Below, piece after piece: positions 9,102-15,428 of a DNA stretch of 64,000 bases. The notes beneath the pieces are model-generated. The model ran no database searches. It was given only the letters and a program-made list of their open reading frames with translations, and was not told the DNA's origin. Within the stretch, counting starts at the first letter, position 1. The number at the start of each line of letters is the position of its first letter. The position numbers and the translations under genes were made by a program. This DNA is from UBA6627 sp965248675 (GTDB lineage Bacteria; Chloroflexota; Dehalococcoidia; UBA2979). The DNA lies in the NCBI GenBank assembly GCA_965248675.1, contig CBDFJZ010000005.1:186001-250000 (forward strand). The letters are read 5' to 3'.

Positions 9102-9385
9102 AGACGTTTCGAGGTCGGCGGCTGTTTGCTGCACTGCCGAGCGAACTCTCGGCGACGTTTGTTTGTCGGGGGCACTCGCCCCCCACACCCCCGCCGGGGG
9201 ACAGCCGTCCCCCGGACCCCCTGAAAGCCGACGCCCGGGGTGAGTCTGGCGGGGTTCGGCGACGGCGGGAGATCCTCCTCGGGAGCTTGCTGACGGTGCC
9301 GGGTGGGGCTGGCTGCTGACCAGGGCGTGCGCCCCGGGCGCGGGTCGGTGGCGGTAGCGCGAGGTGTTTGGTTCCGGATCGTTGG
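9102..9385 (+). repeat. Dispersed palindromic repeat, copy 1 (long form)
   Basis: It begins with the family box CGTTTCGAGGTCGGCGGCTG at 9105-9124, then shows the GC-palindrome section (imperfect GGGGGC..GCCCCCC, CCCCGCCGGGGG and GGGGGACAGCCGTCCCCC). It continues into a long tail shared with copy 2, including GAGATCCTCCTCGGGAGCTT and CGTGCGCCCCGGGCGCG. It fills most of the gene-free 8916-9489 interval between the 5' end of the lipoprotein gene and the 3' end of the SDR. I see no coding gene there. Confidence 0.8.
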
Positions 9386-9489
9386 CCCGCGTCTCGAAGC
9401 CGGGGTCGTCGACCCTGCTGTTGACCCTTCGGGCCTTAATACGACCGTTCGTGGCGGCCTGGAAGGGTGGCGGAGTGTTGATGGGTTGG

Positions 9490-10242
9490 CTAGTGGGCGC
9501 CGCCGTCGACGGCGAGGATCGCGCCGGTGGTGAAGCTGGCGGCTTCGCTGGCGAGGTAGAGCGCCGCCCCGACGATCTCGTCTGGCTGTCCGCCGCGACG
9601 GAGCGGGATCGAGGTCCTGGCGCGCTCGTTGAAGGCGTCGAGGTCCCAGGCCTTCGAGATGTCGGTGAGGAACGGGCCGGCCATGATGCAGTTCACGCGC
9701 ACGGTCGGGCCGTACGCGTAGGCCATCGAGCGGGTGAGCGCGTTGAGGCCGGCCTTGGCGGCGCCGTAGGGCTCGGAGCCGGGGCTCGGAGTGACCGATC
9801 CGCTGCTGGAGATGTTGATGATCGAACCGCCGTCGCCTTCGGTCATGTGTTTGCCGACGAGCGCGCTGAGGCGATACGGGCCTTTGAGGTTCACGCCGAC
9901 CACTTTGTCGAAGAGTTCCTCGCTGACCTGGTCGAGCGACGGGTAGAGCGGCGACATGCCGGCGTTGTTCACGAGCACGTCGATCTTGCCGAAGCGGTCG
10001 ATCACCGCCTCGACGAGGCCGTCCAGCTCGTCCCAGTGGCCGACATGGCAGGCGTAGGGCAGGGCGGAGCGGCCGAGCGCCTCGATCTCGGCGGCCACCG
10101 CCTCGCAGGACTCGATCTTGCGGCTGGCGATCGCGACGTCGGCGCCCGCCTCGGCGAACCCGAGCGCCATCGAGCGGCCAAGGCCACGGCTGCCGCCGGT
10201 GATCAGGGCGACTTTGCCTGTCAGGTCGAAGCGATCGGTCAT
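9490..10242 (-). CDS. SDR-family NAD(P)-dependent oxidoreductase
   Basis: A 250-residue classical short-chain dehydrogenase. The cofactor loop TGGSRGLGRS is near residue 15, NNAG at about residue 92, the catalytic Ser lies in NISSSGS, and the YxxxK motif reads YGAAK. The C-terminus LAVDGGAH is typical of FabG-like members. Arg residues after the second strand (ASRKIES) suggest NADP preference. The substrate cannot be read from sequence. It is divergent from a small unknown gene, with an operator-like palindrome in the gap, so a TetR-type regulator encoded elsewhere may control the region. Confidence 0.9.
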   Translation of the reverse strand: MTDRFDLTGKVALITGGSRGLGRSMALGFAEAGADVAIASRKIESCEAVAAEIEALGRSALPYACHVGHWDELDGLVEAVIDRFGKIDVLVNNAGMSPLYPSLDQVSEELFDKVVGVNLKGPYRLSALVGKHMTEGDGGSIINISSSGSVTPSPGSEPYGAAKAGLNALTRSMAYAYGPTVRVNCIMAGPFLTDISKAWDLDAFNERARTSIPLRRGGQPDEIVGAALYLASEAASFTTGAILAVDGGAH

Positions 10243-10343
10243 TCGTTCCTCCTCAGTTCGCGGGGCTGGGGTTCGCCGGGGTTCGCTGGGGTTCGCTGGA
10301 GTGGTCGCGGTGGTTCGTGGCGCCGGCTCGTGTTGTCAGAGGG

Positions 10344-10372
10344 TTGTGACTTACCTGCGGTCTAAATATAGA
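10344..10372 (+). promoter_or_regulatory. Sigma70-type promoter for the 10.4-kb gene
   Basis: TTGTGA at 10344-10349 and TATAGA at 10367-10372 are separated by 17 bases in a short AT-rich island. The predicted transcription start falls about 15 bases before the ATG at 10395. The leader would therefore be very short and has no evident ribosome site. Confidence 0.55.
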
Positions 10373-10384
10373 ACTAACGTTCTA
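10369..10384. promoter_or_regulatory. Operator-like inverted repeat
   Basis: TAGAAC-TAAC-GTTCTA is a perfect 6-4-6 inverted repeat that overlaps the -10 box and start point of the promoter above. This position and half-site composition suit repression by a TetR-family dimer. It lies between the SDR gene and a small unknown gene, so it could control either or both. Confidence 0.5.
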
Positions 10385-10394
10385 GTATCTCCGC

Positions 10395-10751
10395 ATGCCC
10401 GACGACGAACTCCAACCAGATCAGCGCCCCGATCAGCCGGGCGGTCAGCCCTCGGAGCTGTCCGAGCTCGCAGGCGTGCGGCCGGACATGGATCGGCCGC
10501 GGCCGCTGAGAGTGCCTTCGTCACCGCAGCGCGAGCACATCATGGCGGAGGCGGAGGCCTTGCGTCTCTACGTCGAGCGAGGCGGGGCGGTGGCCTACTT
10601 CCGCTCGAGGCAGCCGGGCGAGCGGGCGCGCGTCAGTTTTCTCGTGGAGCGGGATCGGTTCAATCGCATCGCCTCCGAGTTGCGTGCCGAACGGTCGGGG
10701 CGGGGAGCCTGGGTATGGACGCCGAAGCGGGGATTGCACCGCTTGTCGTAG
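10395..10751 (+). CDS. Small hypothetical protein
   Basis: A 118-residue protein I do not recognise. The first 45 residues are Asp/Pro/Gln-rich and probably disordered. From about residue 48 there is a compact basic segment with EALRLYVERGGAVAYFRSR and ARVSFLVERDRFNRIASELR, followed by a WVWTPKRG end that could bind nucleic acid or another protein. The start ATG at 10395 is supported by the promoter just upstream rather than by a Shine-Dalgarno site. Real coding is supported by the promoter-operator arrangement and by a GC bias consistent with its neighbours. Function is unknown. Confidence 0.6.
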   Translation: MPDDELQPDQRPDQPGGQPSELSELAGVRPDMDRPRPLRVPSSPQREHIMAEAEALRLYVERGGAVAYFRSRQPGERARVSFLVERDRFNRIASELRAERSGRGAWVWTPKRGLHRLS

Positions 10752-10854
10752 GCCCCTTCGGAGCTTTATGGCGCTTCGCGGCGACCCTCGGGGCTCGGGT
10801 GGCGCTTCGCGTCCGCCTTCGCAGGTCACGCGGGGCTGGCGTCGGATGGAAACT

Positions 10855-11165
10855 GAGACGTTTCGAGGTCGGCGGCTGTTCTTTGCGCTGCGAGCGGCGT
10901 TCAGGGGACGTTTCGTTTGTCGGGGGCTCTGAAGTCCGAGGATCGCCCTCCGGGCGAGGCCCCCGATACCCCCGCCGGGGGACGGCCGTCCCCCGGACCC
11001 CCTGAAAGCCGAGGTCCTGGGGTGAGTCTGGCGGAGTTCCGCGACGGCAGGGAGATCCTCCTCGGGAGCTTGCCGATGGTGCCGGGCGGGGTTGGCTGCT
11101 GACCGGGGCGTGCGCCCCGGGCGCGGGGTGCTGGCGGTCGCGTGGCGTGTTGGGCTCCGGACCTT
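10855..11165 (+). repeat. Dispersed palindromic repeat, copy 2 (long form)
   Basis: The family box is at 10859-10878. The centre differs from other copies by an extra segment between the GGGGGC arm and the CCCCCGATACCCCC arm, itself containing CGCCCTCCGGGCG. The tail matches copy 1 closely to about 11165. It occupies most of the 10752-11325 gap; the remainder holds a short orphan frame and a terminator-like hairpin. Confidence 0.8.
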
Positions 11166-11167
11166 GG

Positions 11168-11260
11168 GTGCGCTGGTTTGACGAGCAGGACCACTGGGAC
11201 GTCTATCTCGCGACCACACGCATCGCCAGCATCAACCGGGCGGCCGGCGAGTGGCTGTAA
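11168..11260 (+). other. Orphan open frame, possible gene remnant
   Basis: A 30-codon frame starts at GTG and ends at TAA, reading VRWFDEQDHWDVYLATTRIA and then SINRAAGEWL. It has the composition of a real protein C-terminus but abuts the end of repeat copy 2. It may be the tail of a gene displaced by the repeat, or a chance frame. I could not identify a parent family. Confidence 0.25.
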
Positions 11261-11307
11261 CGCCTGAGAGAGAGACGGCCGCTGGGCTGGCGCGAAGCGT
11301 TCGTTGG

Positions 11308-11320
11308 GCCCCGAAGGGGC
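11308..11320 (-). terminator. GC hairpin after the Lrp-type gene
   Basis: GCCCCGAAGGGGC forms a five-pair stem with a GAA loop, five bases beyond the stop of the 11.3-kb gene. It has no U-tract, so termination is inferred from position. Confidence 0.45.
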
Positions 11321-11325
11321 GGGGC

Positions 11326-11574
11326 CTAGAGGTTGACGGAGAGGCAGGTGGTGGTGCGCTGGACGCCGTCGAGGGTCTGGAGGTCCTCGGTGATCGCCTT
11401 ACCCAGCTTGTCGAGGTCTTCGGCTTCGAGCTGGACGATCACGTCGTAGGGGCCGGTGACGGTGTCGACGGCCTTGATCGTCGCGAGGGCGGGCTTGACG
11501 TGGCGGATCGCGTCGCCGACGGCTTGCGTGCGGCCGACTTCAGTTTCCACGAGCACGTAGCCGCGGATCGACAT
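11326..11574 (-). CDS. Stand-alone Lrp/AsnC RAM-domain protein
   Basis: An 82-residue protein that is only the ligand-binding RAM domain of Lrp/AsnC regulators. It reads MSIRGYVLVETEVGRTQAV, then VDTVTGPYDVIVQLEAEDL and LQTLDGVQRTTTCLSV, the beta-alpha-beta-beta-alpha-beta core with its conserved GPYD turn. There is no helix-turn-helix, so it cannot bind DNA alone. Such free-standing RAM proteins are thought to bind amino acids as oligomers or to partner full-length Lrp proteins. The start ATG at 11574 leaves no room for a DNA-binding region. It lies between repeat copies 2 and 3. Confidence 0.85.
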   Translation of the reverse strand: MSIRGYVLVETEVGRTQAVGDAIRHVKPALATIKAVDTVTGPYDVIVQLEAEDLDKLGKAITEDLQTLDGVQRTTTCLSVNL

Positions 11575-11860
11575 CGCGATGTCCTCTCCCCGTGCTAAGT
11601 CGTAGCTCGCCGGGCAGGCGACCCCCGCCGCACGGCTTGTACTCGGCCGTGCATCCACAACTGCGGAGCACGGCTTTCGTTCGGCGATGCGCTCATCGAG
11701 GTGTGCGCGTCGTCGCTCCCCGCGCGTGCGCTTCCCGCCTGGCGGCGCACGACGATGTTGGGACGGGGAGTGTGCGAGTGAACGTTGAGGGGTGTCAACG
11801 GCGAGGGTGGGCGTACAGATTTGGCGCCGAACGCGGCGCGACCGACAGAGCGAGATTTCC

Positions 11861-12022
11861 ACGTTTCGAGGTCGGCGGCTGTGCTTGGCACTGCGAGCGG
11901 AGTCACGTGGACGTCTCGTCTGTCGGGGGCTAGCCCCCGACACCCCCACCGGGGGCAGCGTGCCCCCGGGCCCCTCGAAGCCGGCGAGTCCGTGCCGCAA
12001 TTAGTGAGCCGGTGGCGGCAAC
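11861..12022 (+). repeat. Dispersed palindromic repeat, copy 3 (short form)
   Basis: The family box is at 11862-11881, and a perfect 20-base palindrome centred on GGGGGCTAGCCCCC lies at 11922-11941. CCCCCACCGGGGG and GGGGGCAGCGTGCCCCC follow, then CCCCTCGAAGCCGG. The tail (GGTGGCGGCAACGG) resembles copy 4 rather than copies 1 and 2. It lies upstream of the HAD gene. Confidence 0.8.
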
Positions 12023-12091
12023 GGTCGGGTGGCGTTCTACAGCTCTTTGGCGGCGGACAAGTTGGACGACGCGAAGGCGTATTGTGGCTGT

Positions 12092-12871
12092 ATGACTGAC
12101 CTCAGCCAGGTCCGCGCCCTGACCTTCGACGTCTTCGGGACCGTCGTGGACTGGCGCAGCTCCGTGATTCGCGAGGTCGAGGCGGCTGCCGCGGGCGTGG
12201 GTGTCGAGGTGGATGCCCCCCGGCGTGCGCAGCACGCCGATCGAGAAGTTGGAGGCGGTGGCAGCGGTTTCGATGCCGCCGCGATGGCGGACGACTGGCG
12301 TGCCGGCTATCCGCGCATGATGCAGGAGGTGCGCGAGGGCAAGCGCGCCTGGGACACGATCGACGCGCTGCACCGCGTGATCCTCGAGGAGCTGATCCCG
12401 AAGTACGGCCTCGACGCCCTCTCCGAGGACGCCCGCGACGACCTCAACCGCGCCTGGCACCGCCTCGATCCGTGGCCCGACGCCGTCGAGGGGCTGACGC
12501 GGCTGAAGTCGAAGTACGTGATCGCGACGCTGTCGAACGGCAACGTGGCGTTGCTGGTGAACATGGCGAAACGGGGCGGGTTGCCGTGGGACGCGATTCT
12601 GTCGGCGGAGCTGTTCGGCCACTTCAAGGCCGACCCGGAGGTCTACCGCGGCGCGGCGCGGCTGCTCGGACTGGCGCCGGAGCAGGTGATGATGGTGGCA
12701 GCGCACGCCGGCGATCTGCGCGCGGCCGCGTCGCACGGGCTGCGGACGGCGTACGTGCCTCGGCCGCTCGAGTGGGGGCCGGACCGGCCGCCGGCCGGCA
12801 AGCGCGAGGACGATCGCTTCGACGTCGAAGTGGGGGACTTCCTCGAGCTGGGGGTGGCGCTGGGCGAGTAG
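12092..12871 (+). CDS. HAD-family hydrolase, haloacid dehalogenase type II-like
   Basis: A 259-residue HAD hydrolase. Motif I is FDVFGTVVDW with the nucleophile Asp, motif II is TLSNGN, the motif III lysine is in HFKADPEVY, and a motif IV-like region follows at VMMVAAHAGDLRAA. FGTVVDW and the cap-domain LHRVILEE are typical of 2-haloacid dehalogenase type II proteins and of many relatives with unknown substrates. The start ATG at 12092 is preferred because homology begins at once. Within the cap, about 20 residues (near 41-60) are extra relative to the family and derive from a 60-nt insertion flanked by GATGCC direct repeats. The insertion is in frame, so the enzyme may remain functional. Confidence 0.85.
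   Translation: MTDLSQVRALTFDVFGTVVDWRSSVIREVEAAAAGVGVEVDAPRRAQHADREVGGGGSGFDAAAMADDWRAGYPRMMQEVREGKRAWDTIDALHRVILEELIPKYGLDALSEDARDDLNRAWHRLDPWPDAVEGLTRLKSKYVIATLSNGNVALLVNMAKRGGLPWDAILSAELFGHFKADPEVYRGAARLLGLAPEQVMMVAAHAGDLRAAASHGLRTAYVPRPLEWGPDRPPAGKREDDRFDVEVGDFLELGVALGE
12212..12277 (+). repeat. 60-nt in-frame insertion flanked by GATGCC repeats
   Basis: GATGCC occurs at 12212-12217 and 12272-12277, exactly 60 bases apart. The segment between has a palindrome GCGTGC-GCA-GCACGC and encodes an unusual APRRAQHADREVGGGGSGF stretch inside the HAD cap domain. Removing one unit restores a normal-looking VEVDAAAMADDWR cap. It resembles a small mobile or duplicated insert with a target duplication. 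Confidence 0.5.
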
Positions 12872-12951
12872 GACACGCCGAGCCGGAGTCCCAGAACTCG
12901 GGGTTGCGAACTGCGAATTGTTCTACGATCCCGCTAACGCGGATTCCTAGA

Positions 12952-13191
12952 TTGGGGTGTCTGACGGCAAAAGGTCGAAACCAGCATGTCGTTCCGCACC
13001 CGGACGGCTGGGCGGTCAAGCCCGCCGGAGGTAGCCGAGCCAGTTCGGTACATCGGACCCAGGCTGAGGCGACTGACGCTGCGCGCCAAACCGCGCGGAA
13101 TCAGCAGTCCGAGATGTTCATTCACGGACGCGACGGCCGGATCCGCGAACGCGACAGCCACGGGAACGACCCGCACCCGCCGAAAGGGTAG
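12952..13191 (+). CDS. DUF2188-family protein
   Basis: A small protein of about 79 residues with a full DUF2188 signature: KGRNQHVVPHPDGWAVKPAG, then HRTQAEATDAARQTARNQQS and a FIHGRDGRIRERDSHGNDP end. The family is short, widely spread in bacteria, and of unknown function. The start is problematic. No ATG or GTG lies in frame near the motif; TTG 12952 is the nearest recognised start, while CTG 12961 has a GGGGTG directly upstream and would begin exactly where the family usually begins. It is separated from the HAD gene by 80 bases and may be transcribed alone. Confidence 0.75.
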   Translation: MGCLTAKGRNQHVVPHPDGWAVKPAGGSRASSVHRTQAEATDAARQTARNQQSEMFIHGRDGRIRERDSHGNDPHPPKG

Positions 13192-13462
13192 TTTCTCGAC
13201 CTACTGCTCGCTGAGGGACGGCCCGGAGGTTACCTCGACGGTCCGAGCCTCTTCCAGGTCGCCGCGCGCGCGGGACCGGCGGGCTGCGCGGCGGCTGCGC
13301 ATAGCGTCTGTGCCTCGGCCGCTGGAGTTGGGCCGGCACTGTCGGTTAGCCGACTAGGAATCGACGTCGGGGTAAAGGACGCTTCGGGACTAACGCCGTG
13401 GGTGTCAGATAGCCACGCCGATAGGTAGTGCTAATGCGGCGGGGTCCGCCGATGCGCGCTAC

Positions 13463-13882
13463 TCAGCCGGACCCTAGGGCAGCGACTAAGTTGACGCTGG
13501 GGAGCTGAAGTGAAGCGGCAGGGGCCATACTTGTCGCCGAAGCCACATATCCGCGAGCGATCCCGTAGAGAATGCTAGGTGCATTGAGTGCAATCAGTCT
13601 TTCTCGTCGATCAGGATCGACTGTCGGCTCGATCGCGAATCCGCCGGAGATTTCGAGCGAGAAATCATACGGTGCTCCGTCGGTCTTCGACCTGGAACTC
13701 TCGAGTCTCAGCGATATTTTGACTCTCTCCGCCTGTTGTGACTGAGCAATTTCGATCGAGGCTTTGACGCCGATCGATCCACTCCGGTCGTCGAAGCCGT
13801 CACGGACTGCGAAGCTGAATGAGTCTACGATGACCCATTCAGGCTGCAGCTGGGAGTTCGGAAGCTTCTTCAATCTCGCCAT
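13463..13882 (-). CDS. SecB-like chaperone of a TAC toxin-antitoxin system
   Basis: A 139-residue protein with SecB architecture. Strand-rich VKASIEIAQSQQAERVKISL and YDFSLEISGGFAIEP lead to the diagnostic C-terminal block NAPSILYGIARGYVAS, followed by LQLPSVNLVAAL, which replaces the PY-type helix and the PPINF-like end of SecB. Solitary SecB-like proteins next to a HigBA pair define TAC systems, where the chaperone folds and protects the antitoxin. The ATG at 13882 lies inside the 3' end of higA, overlapping it by 44 bases, as expected of a coupled operon. General export SecB activity is possible but less likely in this context. Confidence 0.82.
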   Translation of the reverse strand: MARLKKLPNSQLQPEWVIVDSFSFAVRDGFDDRSGSIGVKASIEIAQSQQAERVKISLRLESSRSKTDGAPYDFSLEISGGFAIEPTVDPDRRERLIALNAPSILYGIARGYVASATSMAPAASLQLPSVNLVAALGSG

Positions 13883-14249
13883 ATGTCACTGCTTCCAGTG
13901 TCAGCTCTGCGAACTGCTCGAGATCCAGATCGAAAGAAGGCGTCGCGGGTCGCGGCCTGCGCTCCCGTAGGACCGCATCGGTGATTTCGCAGGTGAACTC
14001 AGCGCCGAGCGCGCTCGCGAGCTTAGCGATCGTCAGAAGAGTCAGGTTATGAGCACCACGGCCGAACAACTGGCTGACCGCCGAGCGCGAAACTCCCATT
14101 CGCTTGGCGAGTTCAACCTTCTTCATGCCTCGGCGCTCCATGATGTCGAGAACGCATTCAAGGATCTCAAGAGCGACCCCCTCGGCAACGAACTCGGGGT
14201 CTTCTGCGTACCGACTAATGTCTCGCGCCAGACTTCCGCGGTCAGTCAC
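13839..14249 (-). CDS. higA: HigA-like antitoxin with C-terminal chaperone-addiction tail
   Basis: A 136-residue antitoxin starting at GTG 14249, which lies next to the stop of the true HigB tail frame. Residues 25-85 form an XRE-type helix-turn-helix (GMKKVELAKRMGVSRSAVSQ, then LTLLTIAKLASALG) that binds the operon operator. Beyond residue 95 there is a proline-rich linker and a hydrophobic, acidic tail (FDLDLEQFAELTLEAVTYGE) not present in ordinary HigA. In TAC systems this chaperone-addiction (ChAD) extension makes the antitoxin dependent on its SecB-like partner, here the overlapping next gene. In this sequence the same open frame also runs on upstream through the HigB N-terminal region; see the frameshift note under higB. 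Confidence 0.82.
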   Translation of the reverse strand: MTDRGSLARDISRYAEDPEFVAEGVALEILECVLDIMERRGMKKVELAKRMGVSRSAVSQLFGRGAHNLTLLTIAKLASALGAEFTCEITDAVLRERRPRPATPSFDLDLEQFAELTLEAVTYGEIEEASELPAAA

Positions 14250-14618
14250 CTTGATGTTCCCCCCACCGAGCCAGGAAATCGCCACGCAGTCGCTTCGCAC
14301 GATCGATCTCGGTGCGACTCGCCCGCTCCTCTTCTTCTTCACGCCGTGTGTTGCAACGATTACCTGGCCCGGTAGGAAGAAACACAGGAGGCGGTCTTGG
14401 TAGGACTTGAACTCAAAGATGGCCCCTTCGAGCTTCTTGAACTTCTGGCTGTTCCTTGGGAGGCCGCTCTGTGCGGTCCTCTCCAGGAGACTGAGTAGCC
14501 GCTTGTAGTCTCTCTCCTGAAGCGATCCTAGGAAATCCTCGGCCGGACAGCTTCCGTCCTGTAGCAGGATCGCCCAGATGCTTATTGCCGGTCCGGAACG
14601 GAGGACCCGGTACAACAT
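14242..14618 (-). pseudogene. higB: HigB-like (RelE superfamily) toxin, frameshifted near its 3' end
   Basis: From ATG 14618 the frame encodes a HigB/Gp49-type mRNA interferase: SIWAILLQDGSCPAEDFLGS, then NSQKFKKLEGAIFEFKSYQD and a QVIVATHGVKKK strand. The family next expects a basic tail such as EIERAKRLRxDFL. That tail exists here, but one frame back: TEIDRAKRLRGDFLARWGEH, ending at TGA 14244-14242 and overlapping the higA GTG. Around AAGAAGAAGAGG one base appears missing, so the literal frame fuses the toxin directly to HigA (13839-14618, 259 residues). Options are an assembly error, an inactivated toxin, or programmed -1 frameshifting. The start is set by the promoter and operator just upstream, not by the longer TTG-initiated frame from 14690. 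Confidence 0.75.
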
Positions 14619-14636
14619 GCTAAGTTCTGACTTAAC
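14619..14636. promoter_or_regulatory. Putative HigA operator
   Basis: TAAGT-TCTG-ACTTA is a perfect inverted repeat at 14621-14634, extending to 7-bp arms with one mismatch. It lies immediately before the toxin ATG and downstream of the promoter, where HigA binding would autoregulate the operon. Confidence 0.5.
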
Positions 14637-14661
14637 TTTTCGCAACTTTGTGAAGTCTCTG

Positions 14662-14690
14662 ATATTACAGCCAGCGCACCTCCTTTCCAA
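14662..14690 (-). promoter_or_regulatory. Promoter of the TAC operon
   Basis: Reading the minus strand, TTGGAA (14690-14685) and TAATAT (14667-14662) are 17 bases apart, a strong sigma70-type promoter. Its transcript would start near 14655, which supports ATG 14618 as the toxin start. Confidence 0.65.
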
Positions 14691-14953
14691 ACGGATGTCT
14701 CACCAGCCGTGTCGCGAGCAGGACTGATTCACCACACGAGCACTCCGCGACCCTCCCGATCCGTGCGTTCCGCACACCCGCTCTCTTGACCACCGACTGT
14801 AGGCGCCCGGCGCCCTCGCCACGGCGGATGGTGCACCGCGGGCCTCGATAACCGTCCCGAGCCCCGACGTTCGGGCTTCCGAGGTCTGACCACCTCCGGC
14901 GATCGACCGATACTTACGCCGCACCGAGGGCTGCCGCCGTACCGAGGATCGCG

Positions 14954-15382
14954 ATGCCACTGAACGCCGAGCTGACGACGATCGTCGAGCAGCTGCTCTC
15001 GCGGACGAAGAGTGAGGGCGTGCCGTGGACGCAGGCGGGGTCGGACTCGGACTTCGTGGTGGTCGTCGGCGACTGCCCGGTGACGCTGAGCCGGATGCGG
15101 AGCATGGTGCGCGACGGCGACCGGCGCGGGGCCGGCACGAAGATGATGGTGCGGCTGACGGTCCGCGACGATGGCGACTCGATCGTCGAACAGGCGACGG
15201 TCGGCGAGGACGATCCCGACTACGCGTCAATCCACGAGCTGTGGGAGGGCGCGCGGCGGAAGGCGTTGCGCGTCGAGGAGACGCTGCGCGCGGTGATGGA
15301 GGGCATCGGGTCCGGCGCGTTCTCGGTGCCGGCTGACGACGACGACCTCGAGGAGCACGCGCCTCGACGCCGGTTTGCCTGA
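14954..15382 (+). CDS. Hypothetical protein upstream of pheS
   Basis: A 142-residue acidic protein of no family I recognise. The pattern is helix (LTTIVEQLLSRTKSEGVPW), a strand-rich middle (DSDFVVVVGDCPVTLSRM and TKMMVRLTVRDDGDSIVEQ), then a helix (EGARRKALRVEETLRAVMEG) and a charged, probably disordered end. No signal peptide or membrane segment is seen. The ATG at 14954 is the only reasonable start. The 263 bases before it, back to the TAC promoter, show no gene or RNA that I can support. It is 46 bases upstream of pheS on the same strand and could be co-transcribed. Confidence 0.65.
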   Translation: MPLNAELTTIVEQLLSRTKSEGVPWTQAGSDSDFVVVVGDCPVTLSRMRSMVRDGDRRGAGTKMMVRLTVRDDGDSIVEQATVGEDDPDYASIHELWEGARRKALRVEETLRAVMEGIGSGAFSVPADDDDLEEHAPRRRFA

Positions 15383-15428
15383 GTGACGCGTTTCGTCAGC
15401 TGTGGGCGGGCCGTAGACTCGTTCGACG

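Noticed and set aside
9102..9385. A protein gene inside the repeat copies (minus-strand frames rich in RRPRN)
   Set aside because: The similar peptides in each copy follow from DNA conservation, but starts, lengths and ends differ and palindromes interrupt them.
11168..11260. The 30-codon frame after copy 2 as a real gene
   Set aside because: No ribosome site or promoter and no recognisable family; kept only as a possible remnant.
13839..14690. A single HigB-HigA fusion protein as the biological product
   Set aside because: The HigB tail is present in another frame and its stop overlaps a GTG start for HigA, which is the normal layout. The fusion is most simply explained by one missing base.
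14691..14953. A tRNA or other RNA between the TAC module and the 15-kb gene
   Set aside because: Some short hairpins exist, but no cloverleaf or conserved RNA motif could be traced.
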